A stretch of 64,000 nucleotides of DNA from an uncultured Oscillospiraceae bacterium. GTDB lineage: Bacteria > Bacillota > Clostridia > Oscillospirales > Oscillospiraceae. Location of the stretch: positions 124,001 through 188,000 of the forward strand of contig CANQMW010000001.1 in the NCBI GenBank assembly GCA_947625045.1. The letters run 5' to 3'. The position numbers and the translations under genes are program-made. The notes under the pieces were generated by a model. The model saw nothing but the letters and a program-made list of their open reading frames with translations. It did no database searches and was not told the DNA's origin. Below, piece by piece: positions 38,685 through 46,435 of this stretch; the first letter of the stretch is position 1; each line of letters opens with the position of its first letter.

Positions 38685-38721
38685 TTTCTCTTTTTAGGAG
38701 AAAATTATGCTTTACTTCTCC
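38685..38721. promoter_or_regulatory. Putative operator between the repressor and dinB
   Basis: Inverted half-sites TTTCTC (38685-38690) and GAGAAA (38698-38703) are separated by 7 bp. A third half-site, TTCTCC (38716-38721), overlaps the -35 of dinB. GGAGAA (38697-38702) also forms an inverted pair with it. It sits between the two promoters. Confidence 0.5.
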
Positions 38722-38739
38722 AAATAAGCGATATATAAT
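38711..38739 (+). promoter_or_regulatory. Promoter of dinB, giving a nearly leaderless mRNA
   Basis: -35 TTTACT (38711-38716), 17-bp spacer, -10 TATAAT (38734-38739). The expected transcript start falls at about 38746, the A of the start codon. Confidence 0.6.
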
Positions 38740-38745
38740 GGACCC

Positions 38746-39966
38746 ATGGAAAGGGTCATCTTACATTCGGATATCAACAGCTGCTATGTGAGCGTGGAGC
38801 TGCTCACCCGGCCGGAGCTGCGGGGCCTGCCGGTGGCGGTGGGCGGAGACGAGAAGGCTCGCCACGGCATCATTCTGGCCAAGAGCGATGAGGCCAAGCG
38901 CTGCGGCGTGAAGACGGGTATGGCTTTGTGGCAGGCCCGGGAGCTGTGCCCGGAGCTCATCGTGCTGCCGCCCCATTACAAAAAATACGAGGCGGTGTCC
39001 CATGCCGCCCGGGCCATCTACGCGGACTTCACCGACCGGCAGGAGCCCTTCGGCCTGGACGAGAGCTGGCTGGATATCACCGGCTGCCACGCCTGGAAGG
39101 ACGGATACCTGGCGGCCCAGGAGGTGCGCCGGCGCATCCATAGGGAGCTGGGTGTGACGGTGAGCGTGGGGGTCAGCTGGAACAAGGCCTTCGCCAAGCT
39201 GGGCTCGGATTACCGGAAGCCCGACGCGGTGACGGTGCTGGGCCGGGACAATTTCCGTGAGATCGTGTGGCCGCTGCCCGTGAACGCGTTGCTGTTCGCC
39301 GGGCCCGCCTCTACCCGGGCCCTGGGGACGCTGGGCATCCGCACCATCGGCCAGCTTGCCGCCACGGACCCGGAGACGCTGCGCCTGCGGCTGGGGAAGG
39401 GAGGGCTCATGCTCCACCGCTACGCCAACGGCTGGGACGACAGCCCCGTCCGCCGCTTCGACTGCCTGCCGCCGGTGAAGAGCATCGGCAACTCCACCAC
39501 GCCGCCCCGGGACCTGGTGTGCGAGGGAGACGTGCGGGCGGTGATGCTGGCCCTGGCGGAGGAGGTGGGGGCCCGGCTCCGGGCCGGCGGCGTGCGCACC
39601 CGGCTCATCGAGGTGGCCGTCCGGGACGGGAAGACGCTGCACTGGACCGGCCACCAGGCGGCCCTGCCCCGGCCCACAGACGTGACGAGGGAGCTCTACG
39701 AGCGGGCTATGGGCCTTTTCCGGGAGCTGCACCGCTGGCCAGGGGCCCTGCGGGGCCTGGGCCTGCGTACGGCGGCCTTAAGCCCCGTGGACGCCCCGGA
39801 GCAGACGGATATGTTCACTGATTACCAACGCTTGGATAAGCTGCACCGCCTGGACAAGGCCGTGGACGATGTGTGCGCCAGGTACGGCCCCCGGACTGTC
39901 CGCTATCTGGGCGCCGCCCTGCCGGAGGAGCTGCCGAGGGAGAAGTGCTCCTTTGCGGACAGATGA
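38746..39966 (+). CDS. dinB: Y-family DNA polymerase IV
   Basis: 406 residues starting MERVILHSDINSCYVSVELL, with FGLDESWLDIT (catalytic acidic pair) and SVGVSWNKAFAKLGSDYRKP, the Y-family palm and finger motifs. Two helix-hairpin-helix segments and a little-finger domain follow. It copies past DNA damage. The start is fixed by the family consensus; no ribosome site fits between the -10 at 38734 and the ATG. Expression is probably controlled by the divergent S24 repressor. Confidence 0.9.
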   Translation: MERVILHSDINSCYVSVELLTRPELRGLPVAVGGDEKARHGIILAKSDEAKRCGVKTGMALWQARELCPELIVLPPHYKKYEAVSHAARAIYADFTDRQEPFGLDESWLDITGCHAWKDGYLAAQEVRRRIHRELGVTVSVGVSWNKAFAKLGSDYRKPDAVTVLGRDNFREIVWPLPVNALLFAGPASTRALGTLGIRTIGQLAATDPETLRLRLGKGGLMLHRYANGWDDSPVRRFDCLPPVKSIGNSTTPPRDLVCEGDVRAVMLALAEEVGARLRAGGVRTRLIEVAVRDGKTLHWTGHQAALPRPTDVTRELYERAMGLFRELHRWPGALRGLGLRTAALSPVDAPEQTDMFTDYQRLDKLHRLDKAVDDVCARYGPRTVRYLGAALPEELPREKCSFADR

Positions 39967-40004
39967 AAGGAATAAAGGAATAAATGAAAAAGATGTGATA
40001 TTTG

Positions 40005-40045
40005 AAGCGATCGTTTTTGCTTTGGACGGCGTGATATGCTATACT
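40005..40045 (+). promoter_or_regulatory. Promoter of the rhamnose operon with a possible operator
   Basis: -35 TTGCTT (40017-40022), 17-bp spacer, -10 TATACT (40040-40045). An imperfect palindrome AAGCGATCGTTT (40005-40016) abuts the -35; it may be a repressor or CcpA-like site. No dedicated regulator gene lies beside the operon. Confidence 0.45.
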
Positions 40046-40073
40046 GATAAAAATACCGACAGTGGGTGATGAT

Positions 40074-41351
40074 ATGAGTTGCCATCTTGCCATCGACATC
40101 GGGGCGTCGTCCGGCCGGCACATCGTGGGCCGGTGGGAGGACGGCGGGCTGAAAACAAAAGAGGTCCACCGCTTTCCCAACGGGGTACAGGAGCGGGACG
40201 GCCACCTGACATGGGACATGGCCGCTCTGCTGAACGAGGTCCGGGTGGGTATCGCCAAGGCCTGGTTAGAGTTTGGCCACATCGAGAGCCTGGCCATCGA
40301 CACTTGGGGCGTGGACTATGTGCTGCTCCGGGGGGAGGAAGAAGTGCTCCCATGTTACGCCTATCGGGACGGGCGCACCGGGGCGGTCATTGAAAAGGTC
40401 CACGAAAAAGTGCCCTTCGGGGAGCTCTACCGCCGCACCGGCTGCCAGTTCCAGCCCTTCAACAGCATCTACCAGCTCTACGCGGACAAGCTGGCCGGGC
40501 GGCTGGAGGGCGTGACGGACATGCTGATGCTGCCGGAGTACCTTATGTGGAAGCTCTGCGGCGTCAAGGCCCGGGAGTACACCAACGCCACCACAACCGG
40601 CATGGTGAACGCCCAAACAGGGGAATTCGATTTGGAGATAGCGGACCGGCTGGGCCTGCCCCGGGCGCTGTTTCCCAAGCTCCGGCAGCCGGGAACGGTC
40701 ATCGGGGAATACGAGGGGATCCAATGCGTCCTCTGTGCCACCCATGACACCGGTTCGGCGGTGGAGGGTATCCCTATGGAAGGAAACCAGCCCTACATCT
40801 CCTCCGGCACTTGGTCCCTGCTTGGAGTGAAGACGCCAAGGCCCATCACGGACGAGGGAAGCCTCGCCGCCAACTGGTCCAACGAGGGCGGCGTAGGCTA
40901 TGACCGCTACCAGAAGAACATCATGGGCATGTGGCTGGTGAATGAGCTTCAAAAGGAGCTGTGCCCGGACACACCGTTTCCCGAGATCGTGAAGATGGCG
41001 GAGGCAAGTACCTGCACCGCCACTGTGGACGCCAACGCTCCCGCGTTTCTGGCCCCGAAGAGCATGAAGGCTACCTTTGACGAGGCCGCGGGCGGGGCCC
41101 TCAAAGCACCGGGGGACTATTTCCGCTGCGCCTATGCAAGCCTGGCCCTCAGCTACCGGGACGCTGTCCGGGAGCTGGAACGGAACACGGGAAAGAAGTA
41201 CGAAAAGCTCTACATCGTGGGCGGCGGGGCGAAAAACGCCTTTCTGAACCGCCTCACGGAGGAGGCCACGGGCCTTAAAGTTGTCGCTCTGCCCATCGAG
41301 GCCACGGCCCTGGGCAATCTGAAAGTACAAATGGAGGCTACGTCATGTTAG
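40074..41351 (+). CDS. rhaB: Rhamnulokinase
   Basis: 425 residues of the FGGY kinase family. The N-terminal phosphate motif is AIDIGASSGRHIVGRW; DTWGVDYVLL, CATHDTGSAV and a C-terminal YIVGGGAKNAFLNRL follow. The ASSGR form and the neighbouring aldolase identify rhamnulokinase (L-rhamnulose to L-rhamnulose-1-phosphate). The ATG at 40074 is preferred over the GTG at 40062. It overlaps the isomerase by 7 bases. Confidence 0.9.
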   Translation: MSCHLAIDIGASSGRHIVGRWEDGGLKTKEVHRFPNGVQERDGHLTWDMAALLNEVRVGIAKAWLEFGHIESLAIDTWGVDYVLLRGEEEVLPCYAYRDGRTGAVIEKVHEKVPFGELYRRTGCQFQPFNSIYQLYADKLAGRLEGVTDMLMLPEYLMWKLCGVKAREYTNATTTGMVNAQTGEFDLEIADRLGLPRALFPKLRQPGTVIGEYEGIQCVLCATHDTGSAVEGIPMEGNQPYISSGTWSLLGVKTPRPITDEGSLAANWSNEGGVGYDRYQKNIMGMWLVNELQKELCPDTPFPEIVKMAEASTCTATVDANAPAFLAPKSMKATFDEAAGGALKAPGDYFRCAYASLALSYRDAVRELERNTGKKYEKLYIVGGGAKNAFLNRLTEEATGLKVVALPIEATALGNLKVQMEATSC

Positions 41352-42766
41352 TGGAGACAAAAGCGAGAGTGGGCGTGTTCGCCATCGCCCTGGGGGCCTA
41401 TCTGCCCCAGTTCCCCTCCCTGGTGCCTGAGTTCCAGGGCCAGTACGCCGATTTCAAAAAGCGCATCCCCGATACGGTGGAGCTCATAGACGGCGGCCTC
41501 GTCACAACCAAGGAGCTGGCTATGGCCGCCGGGGACAAGTTCCGGGCCGCGGACGTGGACCTGGTGATATTGCAGCTTCTCACCTATGCCACCAGCTACA
41601 ACATGCTCCCCGCCGTGCGGGACCTGGACGTGCCCGTGGTGCTGGTGAACCTCCAAAAAAAGCGGGCCCCCGACTACGAGCACACCGACACGGCCGCATG
41701 GCTTGGCACGCTGTACGCCTGCGGGGCCGTGGGGGAGATGGTGGCGGACCTGGAGCGGGCCGGAAAGCGCCACGCGGTCATCACCGGCGTGGTGGAGGGC
41801 GGCGACGACCATGCCCAAGCGGAGATAGAGGACTGGTGCCGCGCCGCCCAGGTGCGCCGCCGCTTTAGGGATACGAACCTTGCCCAGATCGGCCGGCCCT
41901 ACCCCGGGATGATGGACCTCTACATCGACGAGACCAACCTCTACCACCGGATGGGCCTTTACACCAAGCAGTTCGACTGGGAGAAGATGTGGGCCATCGC
42001 CGACGGCGTCACCGACGAGGCGGCCATCCGGGCCAAGGCACAGGACATCCTGGACACCTTCGACATCGAGGGCGGCGGGACTGTGGAAAAGGTCTGGGAC
42101 ATGGCAAAATACGTGGTCGCCTTCGAGCGGTGGGTGCGTGACGAGCAGCTGGCCTTCGTGGCCTCCCACTACGACGGCTTTGCCCAGGGCGTGGCCGGGA
42201 AGCTGGACAGCATGCTCATCCCCGCTTTCTCCATGCTCATCAAGCAGGGCACGGCCTGCGCCGTGGAGGGGGACATCAAAGTCGCCATGGCCATGAGCAT
42301 CCTCAAGACCATCGCCGGCACGGGGCAGCTCTCCGAGATGTACTCCATCGACTTCGACGAGGACATCTGCATCATCGGCCACTCCGGCTCCGGCGACGCG
42401 GACATCTCCCAGGCGCGAAAGCCAACCATGAAGATCGTCCCCGTGTTCCACGGCAAGACCGGCGGCGGATACCTGACCCAGTTCTATCCCCCCGCGGGGC
42501 CGGTGACATATCTCGGCATCACCCAGGACCGGGACGGCCACTTCAAATTCGTTGTGGCCGAGGGCGTCAACGAGCCCGGGCCCATCTTCACCTTCGGCGA
42601 CACCAACATGCGCACACGCTTCACCTGCGGGGCCCGGGAGTTTTGCGACAAGTGGAGCGAGGCCGGCCCCACCCACCATATGGCCGCCGCCGTGGGCCGG
42701 CATATCGACACCATTCTGAAGGTGGCCAAAATATTCAACGTCCCCGTGGACGTGATCACGAGATAA
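41345..42766 (+). CDS. L-arabinose/L-fucose-isomerase-family protein, probably the rhamnose isomerase of this operon
   Basis: 473 residues of the AraA/FucI superfamily, not of the RhaA TIM-barrel family normally used for rhamnose. Seen features: an N-terminal Rossmann-like part (VGVFAIALGAYLPQF, VILQLLTYATSYNMLP), a central acidic stretch and C-terminal HSGSGDADIS and HHMAAAVGRH, candidate metal ligands. It lies between rhaB and rhaD, so it most likely makes L-rhamnulose, by inference. GGAGG lies 7 bases before the ATG inside rhaB. Confidence 0.75.
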   Translation: MLVETKARVGVFAIALGAYLPQFPSLVPEFQGQYADFKKRIPDTVELIDGGLVTTKELAMAAGDKFRAADVDLVILQLLTYATSYNMLPAVRDLDVPVVLVNLQKKRAPDYEHTDTAAWLGTLYACGAVGEMVADLERAGKRHAVITGVVEGGDDHAQAEIEDWCRAAQVRRRFRDTNLAQIGRPYPGMMDLYIDETNLYHRMGLYTKQFDWEKMWAIADGVTDEAAIRAKAQDILDTFDIEGGGTVEKVWDMAKYVVAFERWVRDEQLAFVASHYDGFAQGVAGKLDSMLIPAFSMLIKQGTACAVEGDIKVAMAMSILKTIAGTGQLSEMYSIDFDEDICIIGHSGSGDADISQARKPTMKIVPVFHGKTGGGYLTQFYPPAGPVTYLGITQDRDGHFKFVVAEGVNEPGPIFTFGDTNMRTRFTCGAREFCDKWSEAGPTHHMAAAVGRHIDTILKVAKIFNVPVDVITR

Positions 42767-42776
42767 GGAGAGAGCT

Positions 42777-43589
42777 ATGAAAGACATCCTCACCGCGCCT
42801 TTTATGACGGAGATGATCCGCACAGCTACCAATATGTACGCCCACACCTGGGACGAGCGCAACGGGGGCAATATAAGCCTGCTGCTGGACGAGGCGGACG
42901 TGGCGGAATACCTGGATGTAAACGCCGTCGTCCGCACCATCCCCACGGGCTTCGAGGCCCCGGCTCTGGACGGGAAGTACTTTCTCGTCACCGGCACAGG
43001 CAAGTATTTCAAGAACGTGCAGTACGCTCCCGACGTGAACCTGGGCCTGGTGCGCCTCACGGACAAGGGCGCCACGGCGGAGCTTCTCTGGGGCTTCACG
43101 GACGGCGGCAAGTTCACCAGCGAGTTTCCCGCCCACATGATGAGCCACGCGGCGCGCCTGGCCGTGGACTCGGCCAACCGGGTGGTCATGCACTGCCACC
43201 CGGCGAATTTACTCGCCATGACCTACGTCCATGACCTTGATGAGCGGGCCTTCACAAGGACCCTCTGGCAGATGTGTACAGAGTGCCTCGTGGTGTTCCC
43301 GGACGGGGTGAATGTGCTGCCCTGGATGCTCTGCGGCACCAACGAGATAGGCGTGGCTACGGCGGAGAAGATGGCCACCGCCCGTCTGGTGATCTGGGCC
43401 CAGCACGGCATTTACAGCGCCGGGAAGGACCTGGACGAGACCTTCGGCCTCATCGAGACGGCGGAGAAGGCGGCGAAGATCTGGATGAAGATCGCCCACC
43501 TGCCCATCAAGCAGACTCTCACGGACGATGAGCTGCATCTGCTGGCGGAGCATTTCCACGTATCCCCCCGGGCGGGGTATCTGGCGTAA
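42777..43589 (+). CDS. rhaD: Rhamnulose-1-phosphate aldolase
   Basis: 270 residues of the class II aldolase family. The start MTEMIRTATNMYAHTWDERNGGN closely follows RhaD, and HCHPANLLA and WAQHGIYS supply the zinc-binding His residues. It splits L-rhamnulose-1-phosphate into dihydroxyacetone phosphate and L-lactaldehyde. AAGGAGAG precedes the ATG. Confidence 0.92.
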   Translation: MKDILTAPFMTEMIRTATNMYAHTWDERNGGNISLLLDEADVAEYLDVNAVVRTIPTGFEAPALDGKYFLVTGTGKYFKNVQYAPDVNLGLVRLTDKGATAELLWGFTDGGKFTSEFPAHMMSHAARLAVDSANRVVMHCHPANLLAMTYVHDLDERAFTRTLWQMCTECLVVFPDGVNVLPWMLCGTNEIGVATAEKMATARLVIWAQHGIYSAGKDLDETFGLIETAEKAAKIWMKIAHLPIKQTLTDDELHLLAEHFHVSPRAGYLA

Positions 43590-43631
43590 GAGCGGAAAAA
43601 CTATTTATCATATAACAGGAGGAATATGATC

Positions 43632-44777
43632 ATGGCAAATCGCATCGTACTGAACAACGTATCCTATCACGGCGCCGGGGCCGTGGCCGAGATCGGCAAT
43701 GAGCTGTCCGCCCACGGCTGCAAGAAGGTCTTCATCGCCTCCGGCAACCATGTGGTCAAGTCCGGTCAGATCGACAGCATCCTGAACGCCCTGAAGGAAA
43801 AGGGCATGGAGTACACCATCTTCACGGACATCAAGCCCAACCCCACTATCGAGAATGTCCAGGCCGGCGTGGCCGCCTTCAAGGCCTTCGGCGCGGACAG
43901 CATCGTGTGCGTGGGCGGCGGCTCCGTCATGGACACCGCCAAGGCCATCGGCGTCATCATCACCAACCCGGAGTTCGCCGATGTGAGGTCCCTGGAGGGC
44001 GTAGCTCCCACCAAGAACCACGCGGTGTTCACCATCGCCGTGCCCACCACCGCCGGCACCGCCGCCGAGGTCACCATCAACTACGTCATCACCGACGTGG
44101 AGCGCAAACGTAAGTTCGTCTGTGTGGACGTGCACGACATCCCCGACGTGGCCATCGTGGACCCGGACATGATGCTGTCCATGCCCGAGAGCCTCACCGC
44201 CGCCACCGGCATGGACGCCCTGACCCACGCCATCGAGGGCTACACCACCGCCGCGGCCTGGCAGATGACGGACATGTTCCACCTGGAGGCCATCCGGCTC
44301 ATCTCCGCGAACCTGCGCGCCGCCCAGAAAAACGACCCCGAGGGCCGCAAGGGCATGGCCCTGGGCCAGTATATCGCCGGCATGGGCTTTTCCAACGTGG
44401 GCCTGGGCATTGCCCACTCCATGGCCCACACCCTGGGCGCGGTGTACGACACGCCCCACGGCGTGGCCTGCGCCATGATGCTGCCCATCGTGATGGAGTA
44501 TAACGCCGACGCCACGGGGGAGAAGTATCGCGAGATCGCCCGGGCCATGGGCGTGAAGGGCGTGGATGATATGAACCAGAGTGAGTACCGGGCCGCCGCC
44601 ATCGAGGCGGTGAAGAAGCTGTCCGCCGACGTGGGCATCCCCGCGAAGCTGGACAAGCTCAAGGAGGAGGACCTGGACTTCCTGGCCCAGTCCGCCGCGG
44701 CGGACGCCTGCGCTCCCGGCAACCCCAAGCCGGCCACCGTGGAGGACTTCAAGGCCCTGTTCCGCAAGATCATGTGA
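43632..44777 (+). CDS. fucO: Lactaldehyde reductase (iron-dependent alcohol dehydrogenase)
   Basis: 381 residues of the group III Fe-ADH family: VGGGSVMDTAKAIG for NAD binding, PTTAGTAAEVTINYVITD, and the metal-binding DALTHAIEGY, GIAHSMAHTLGA and DTPHGVACAM. It reduces L-lactaldehyde from RhaD to 1,2-propanediol. The ATG at 43632 is chosen because AGGAGG lies 9 bases before it; the ATG at 43626 is too close. It ends the rhamnose operon. Confidence 0.88.
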   Translation: MANRIVLNNVSYHGAGAVAEIGNELSAHGCKKVFIASGNHVVKSGQIDSILNALKEKGMEYTIFTDIKPNPTIENVQAGVAAFKAFGADSIVCVGGGSVMDTAKAIGVIITNPEFADVRSLEGVAPTKNHAVFTIAVPTTAGTAAEVTINYVITDVERKRKFVCVDVHDIPDVAIVDPDMMLSMPESLTAATGMDALTHAIEGYTTAAAWQMTDMFHLEAIRLISANLRAAQKNDPEGRKGMALGQYIAGMGFSNVGLGIAHSMAHTLGAVYDTPHGVACAMMLPIVMEYNADATGEKYREIARAMGVKGVDDMNQSEYRAAAIEAVKKLSADVGIPAKLDKLKEEDLDFLAQSAAADACAPGNPKPATVEDFKALFRKIM

Positions 44778-44799
44778 GACAAACAGAATGACACAAAGC

Positions 44800-44835
44800 G
44801 CCGCCCGGCGGGAACTCCCGCCGGGCGGCTTCTCT
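44800..44835 (+). terminator. Terminator of the rhamnose operon
   Basis: GCCGCCCGGCGGGA (44800-44813) pairs with its exact complement at 44816-44829, followed by a short pyrimidine-rich run. Confidence 0.75.
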
Positions 44836-44856
44836 GACGGCCGCCTCTCCCGGGGA

Positions 44857-44885
44857 TTGCGGGCGAGGCGGTTTTGGTATATACT
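44857..44885 (+). promoter_or_regulatory. Promoter of the YesL-like gene
   Basis: -35 TTGCGG (44857-44862), 17-bp spacer, -10 TATACT (44880-44885), about 38 bp before the GTG start. Confidence 0.6.
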
Positions 44886-44922
44886 GCTGTCATGAACATG
44901 GAACGGCGGAGGTGACGGCAGC

Positions 44923-45735
44923 GTGTTCCCCTTTATGAGATTTGACCGGCCCGGGCCGGGCATGGACCCCAACGCGCCCCGGAAAAAGGGCTTTGCCCGC
45001 TGGAGAGAGGTGGCCGGGCGGGATTTCGGGGCGTTCTGGATCAGCGGCCTCGCGGCCTTCGCGGCCATGATCCCCTGGTTTTTCGGCATGTATTTCTCCG
45101 TGAACAGCCATCTTCTGCTGGTGCTCGTCGCCGTGTGCGTCCTGGGCGGGATGCTGGCGGGCCCCTTTTGGAGCGCTCTGATGGACATGCTGCTGCGGAG
45201 CCTCAGGGACGAGCCGCTGATGTTCTCCTACAACTGGCGGGACGCCCTGCGGAAAAACGCACGGCAGAGCCTGCTTCCCGGGGCGGTGTGCGCGCTGGTG
45301 TTCGGCCTGCAGTACTTCATCTTCCGCCACGTGGCCCCCGGCGGGGCGGGGATGCTCATCCTGGCATTGCTTCTGGCGGGCACGGTGCTCACTACCGGGT
45401 TTTTCCTCTGGATGTGGGCGCTGATACCGCTTTTTGACCAGCCCTTTCACTCCGTCGCGAAAAACGCGCTGTTTCTGACGCTGGGGCACCTGCTCCCCAC
45501 CCTGGGGGCGGCGCTTATATGCCTTGTATATCTGGCGCTGGTCATGGTCTTTCTCCCGGTGAGCATGCTGGTCGTAGTCATCACCAACCTGTGGCTGCCC
45601 CTGTCCGGAGGCCTCATGGTGATCTATTCCCATCTTGACAAGGCCTTCGACCTGGAAAACGCCATCCGGGCACTGCACGAACAGCGGGCGGAGGAATACG
45701 CCGCCAGTCTCAAGGACGACGAACCGAAAGAATAA
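44923..45735 (+). CDS. YesL/DUF624-like membrane protein
   Basis: 270 residues with about six membrane helices and a soluble C-terminal tail. Its pattern (a pair of N-terminal helices, a cytoplasmic loop SLRDEPLMFSYNWRDALRKNA, then three to four helices) resembles YesL-type proteins often found near sugar ABC importers and YesM/YesN systems in Firmicutes. The exact role is unknown. It starts at GTG with GGAGGTGA upstream. It lies between the rhamnose operon and the glycan locus. Confidence 0.6.
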   Translation: MFPFMRFDRPGPGMDPNAPRKKGFARWREVAGRDFGAFWISGLAAFAAMIPWFFGMYFSVNSHLLLVLVAVCVLGGMLAGPFWSALMDMLLRSLRDEPLMFSYNWRDALRKNARQSLLPGAVCALVFGLQYFIFRHVAPGGAGMLILALLLAGTVLTTGFFLWMWALIPLFDQPFHSVAKNALFLTLGHLLPTLGAALICLVYLALVMVFLPVSMLVVVITNLWLPLSGGLMVIYSHLDKAFDLENAIRALHEQRAEEYAASLKDDEPKE

Positions 45736-45739
45736 AAAG

Positions 45740-45767
45740 GGACCTCTTGCGGGCACGCAAGAGGTCC
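45740..45767. terminator. Bidirectional terminator between convergent genes
   Basis: GGACCTCTTGCG (45740-45751) pairs perfectly with 45756-45767, with an A-rich left flank and a T-rich right flank, so it can serve both strands. Confidence 0.85.
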
Positions 45768-45771
45768 TGTT

Positions 45772-46431
45772 TCAGTTTTCAAGGGGTACGGCCCCTTGAG
45801 TGAGAGCCGCCCACAGCTCGTCGATGACCGCCGCGTATGCCGGGTCGGCCCGGCCCCCGGGGGCGCACCGGCCGATGTACAGCCCCTCCGGCAGGTCCAG
45901 GCCCGCCAGCACGGGGCAGTCGGCTATGGCGTAGACCATCCTCTGCCAGTTTTCCGCGTCGTAGGCGTTCGCCTCATCGGGGATGGCGCCGTCCAGATAC
46001 CGCAGCGCGCCGGTCCGGCGCTGGAAGCCCTCCGGGTCCTCCAGCAGGAACAGATTCGCCCCACCGGCGTCGTAGATGAAGCCGGTCATGAGGGTGATGC
46101 CGGCCATCTGGGCGTTCATGTCCGCCGGAGCGGCATTTTCTCCCAGGTCCACGGCGAATTGCTCCAGTTCTACTGTCGCTTTGCCGTCCCCGTCCCTGTC
46201 GGGGCAGAGGCCCGCCAGCGCCCTGGTGAGCGCGGCGGCGGCGTCCGGGGGCAGCTCCTCTCTGGCCGCGTAGCCCACGGACATATCCGGCTCCTCCCGG
46301 CTGAAGAACTGCGCGGCGCAGACGGCGCCGATGGCGGCCAGGACCAGAAGGAGCAGCACCAGCTTCCAATGGTAATACCACCAGTTTTTGGCCCGCGCCC
46401 CGCGGGCGTTTTTTGTGCTCTCCTTTGCCAT
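45772..46431 (-). CDS. Membrane-anchored protein of unknown function
   Basis: 219 residues. A basic N-terminal stretch rich in Lys and Arg precedes one membrane helix (about residues 22-42, WKLVLLLLVLAAIGAVCAA). The rest is an extracellular acidic domain with a DRDGDGKA segment that resembles a calcium-binding loop. I do not recognise the family. The start at 46431 has GGAG upstream. It follows the DUF2264 gene by 4 bp, so it belongs to the minus-strand glycan operon. Confidence 0.6.
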   Translation of the reverse strand: MAKESTKNARGARAKNWWYYHWKLVLLLLVLAAIGAVCAAQFFSREEPDMSVGYAAREELPPDAAAALTRALAGLCPDRDGDGKATVELEQFAVDLGENAAPADMNAQMAGITLMTGFIYDAGGANLFLLEDPEGFQRRTGALRYLDGAIPDEANAYDAENWQRMVYAIADCPVLAGLDLPEGLYIGRCAPGGRADPAYAAVIDELWAALTQGAVPLEN

Positions 46432-46435
46432 GGGA

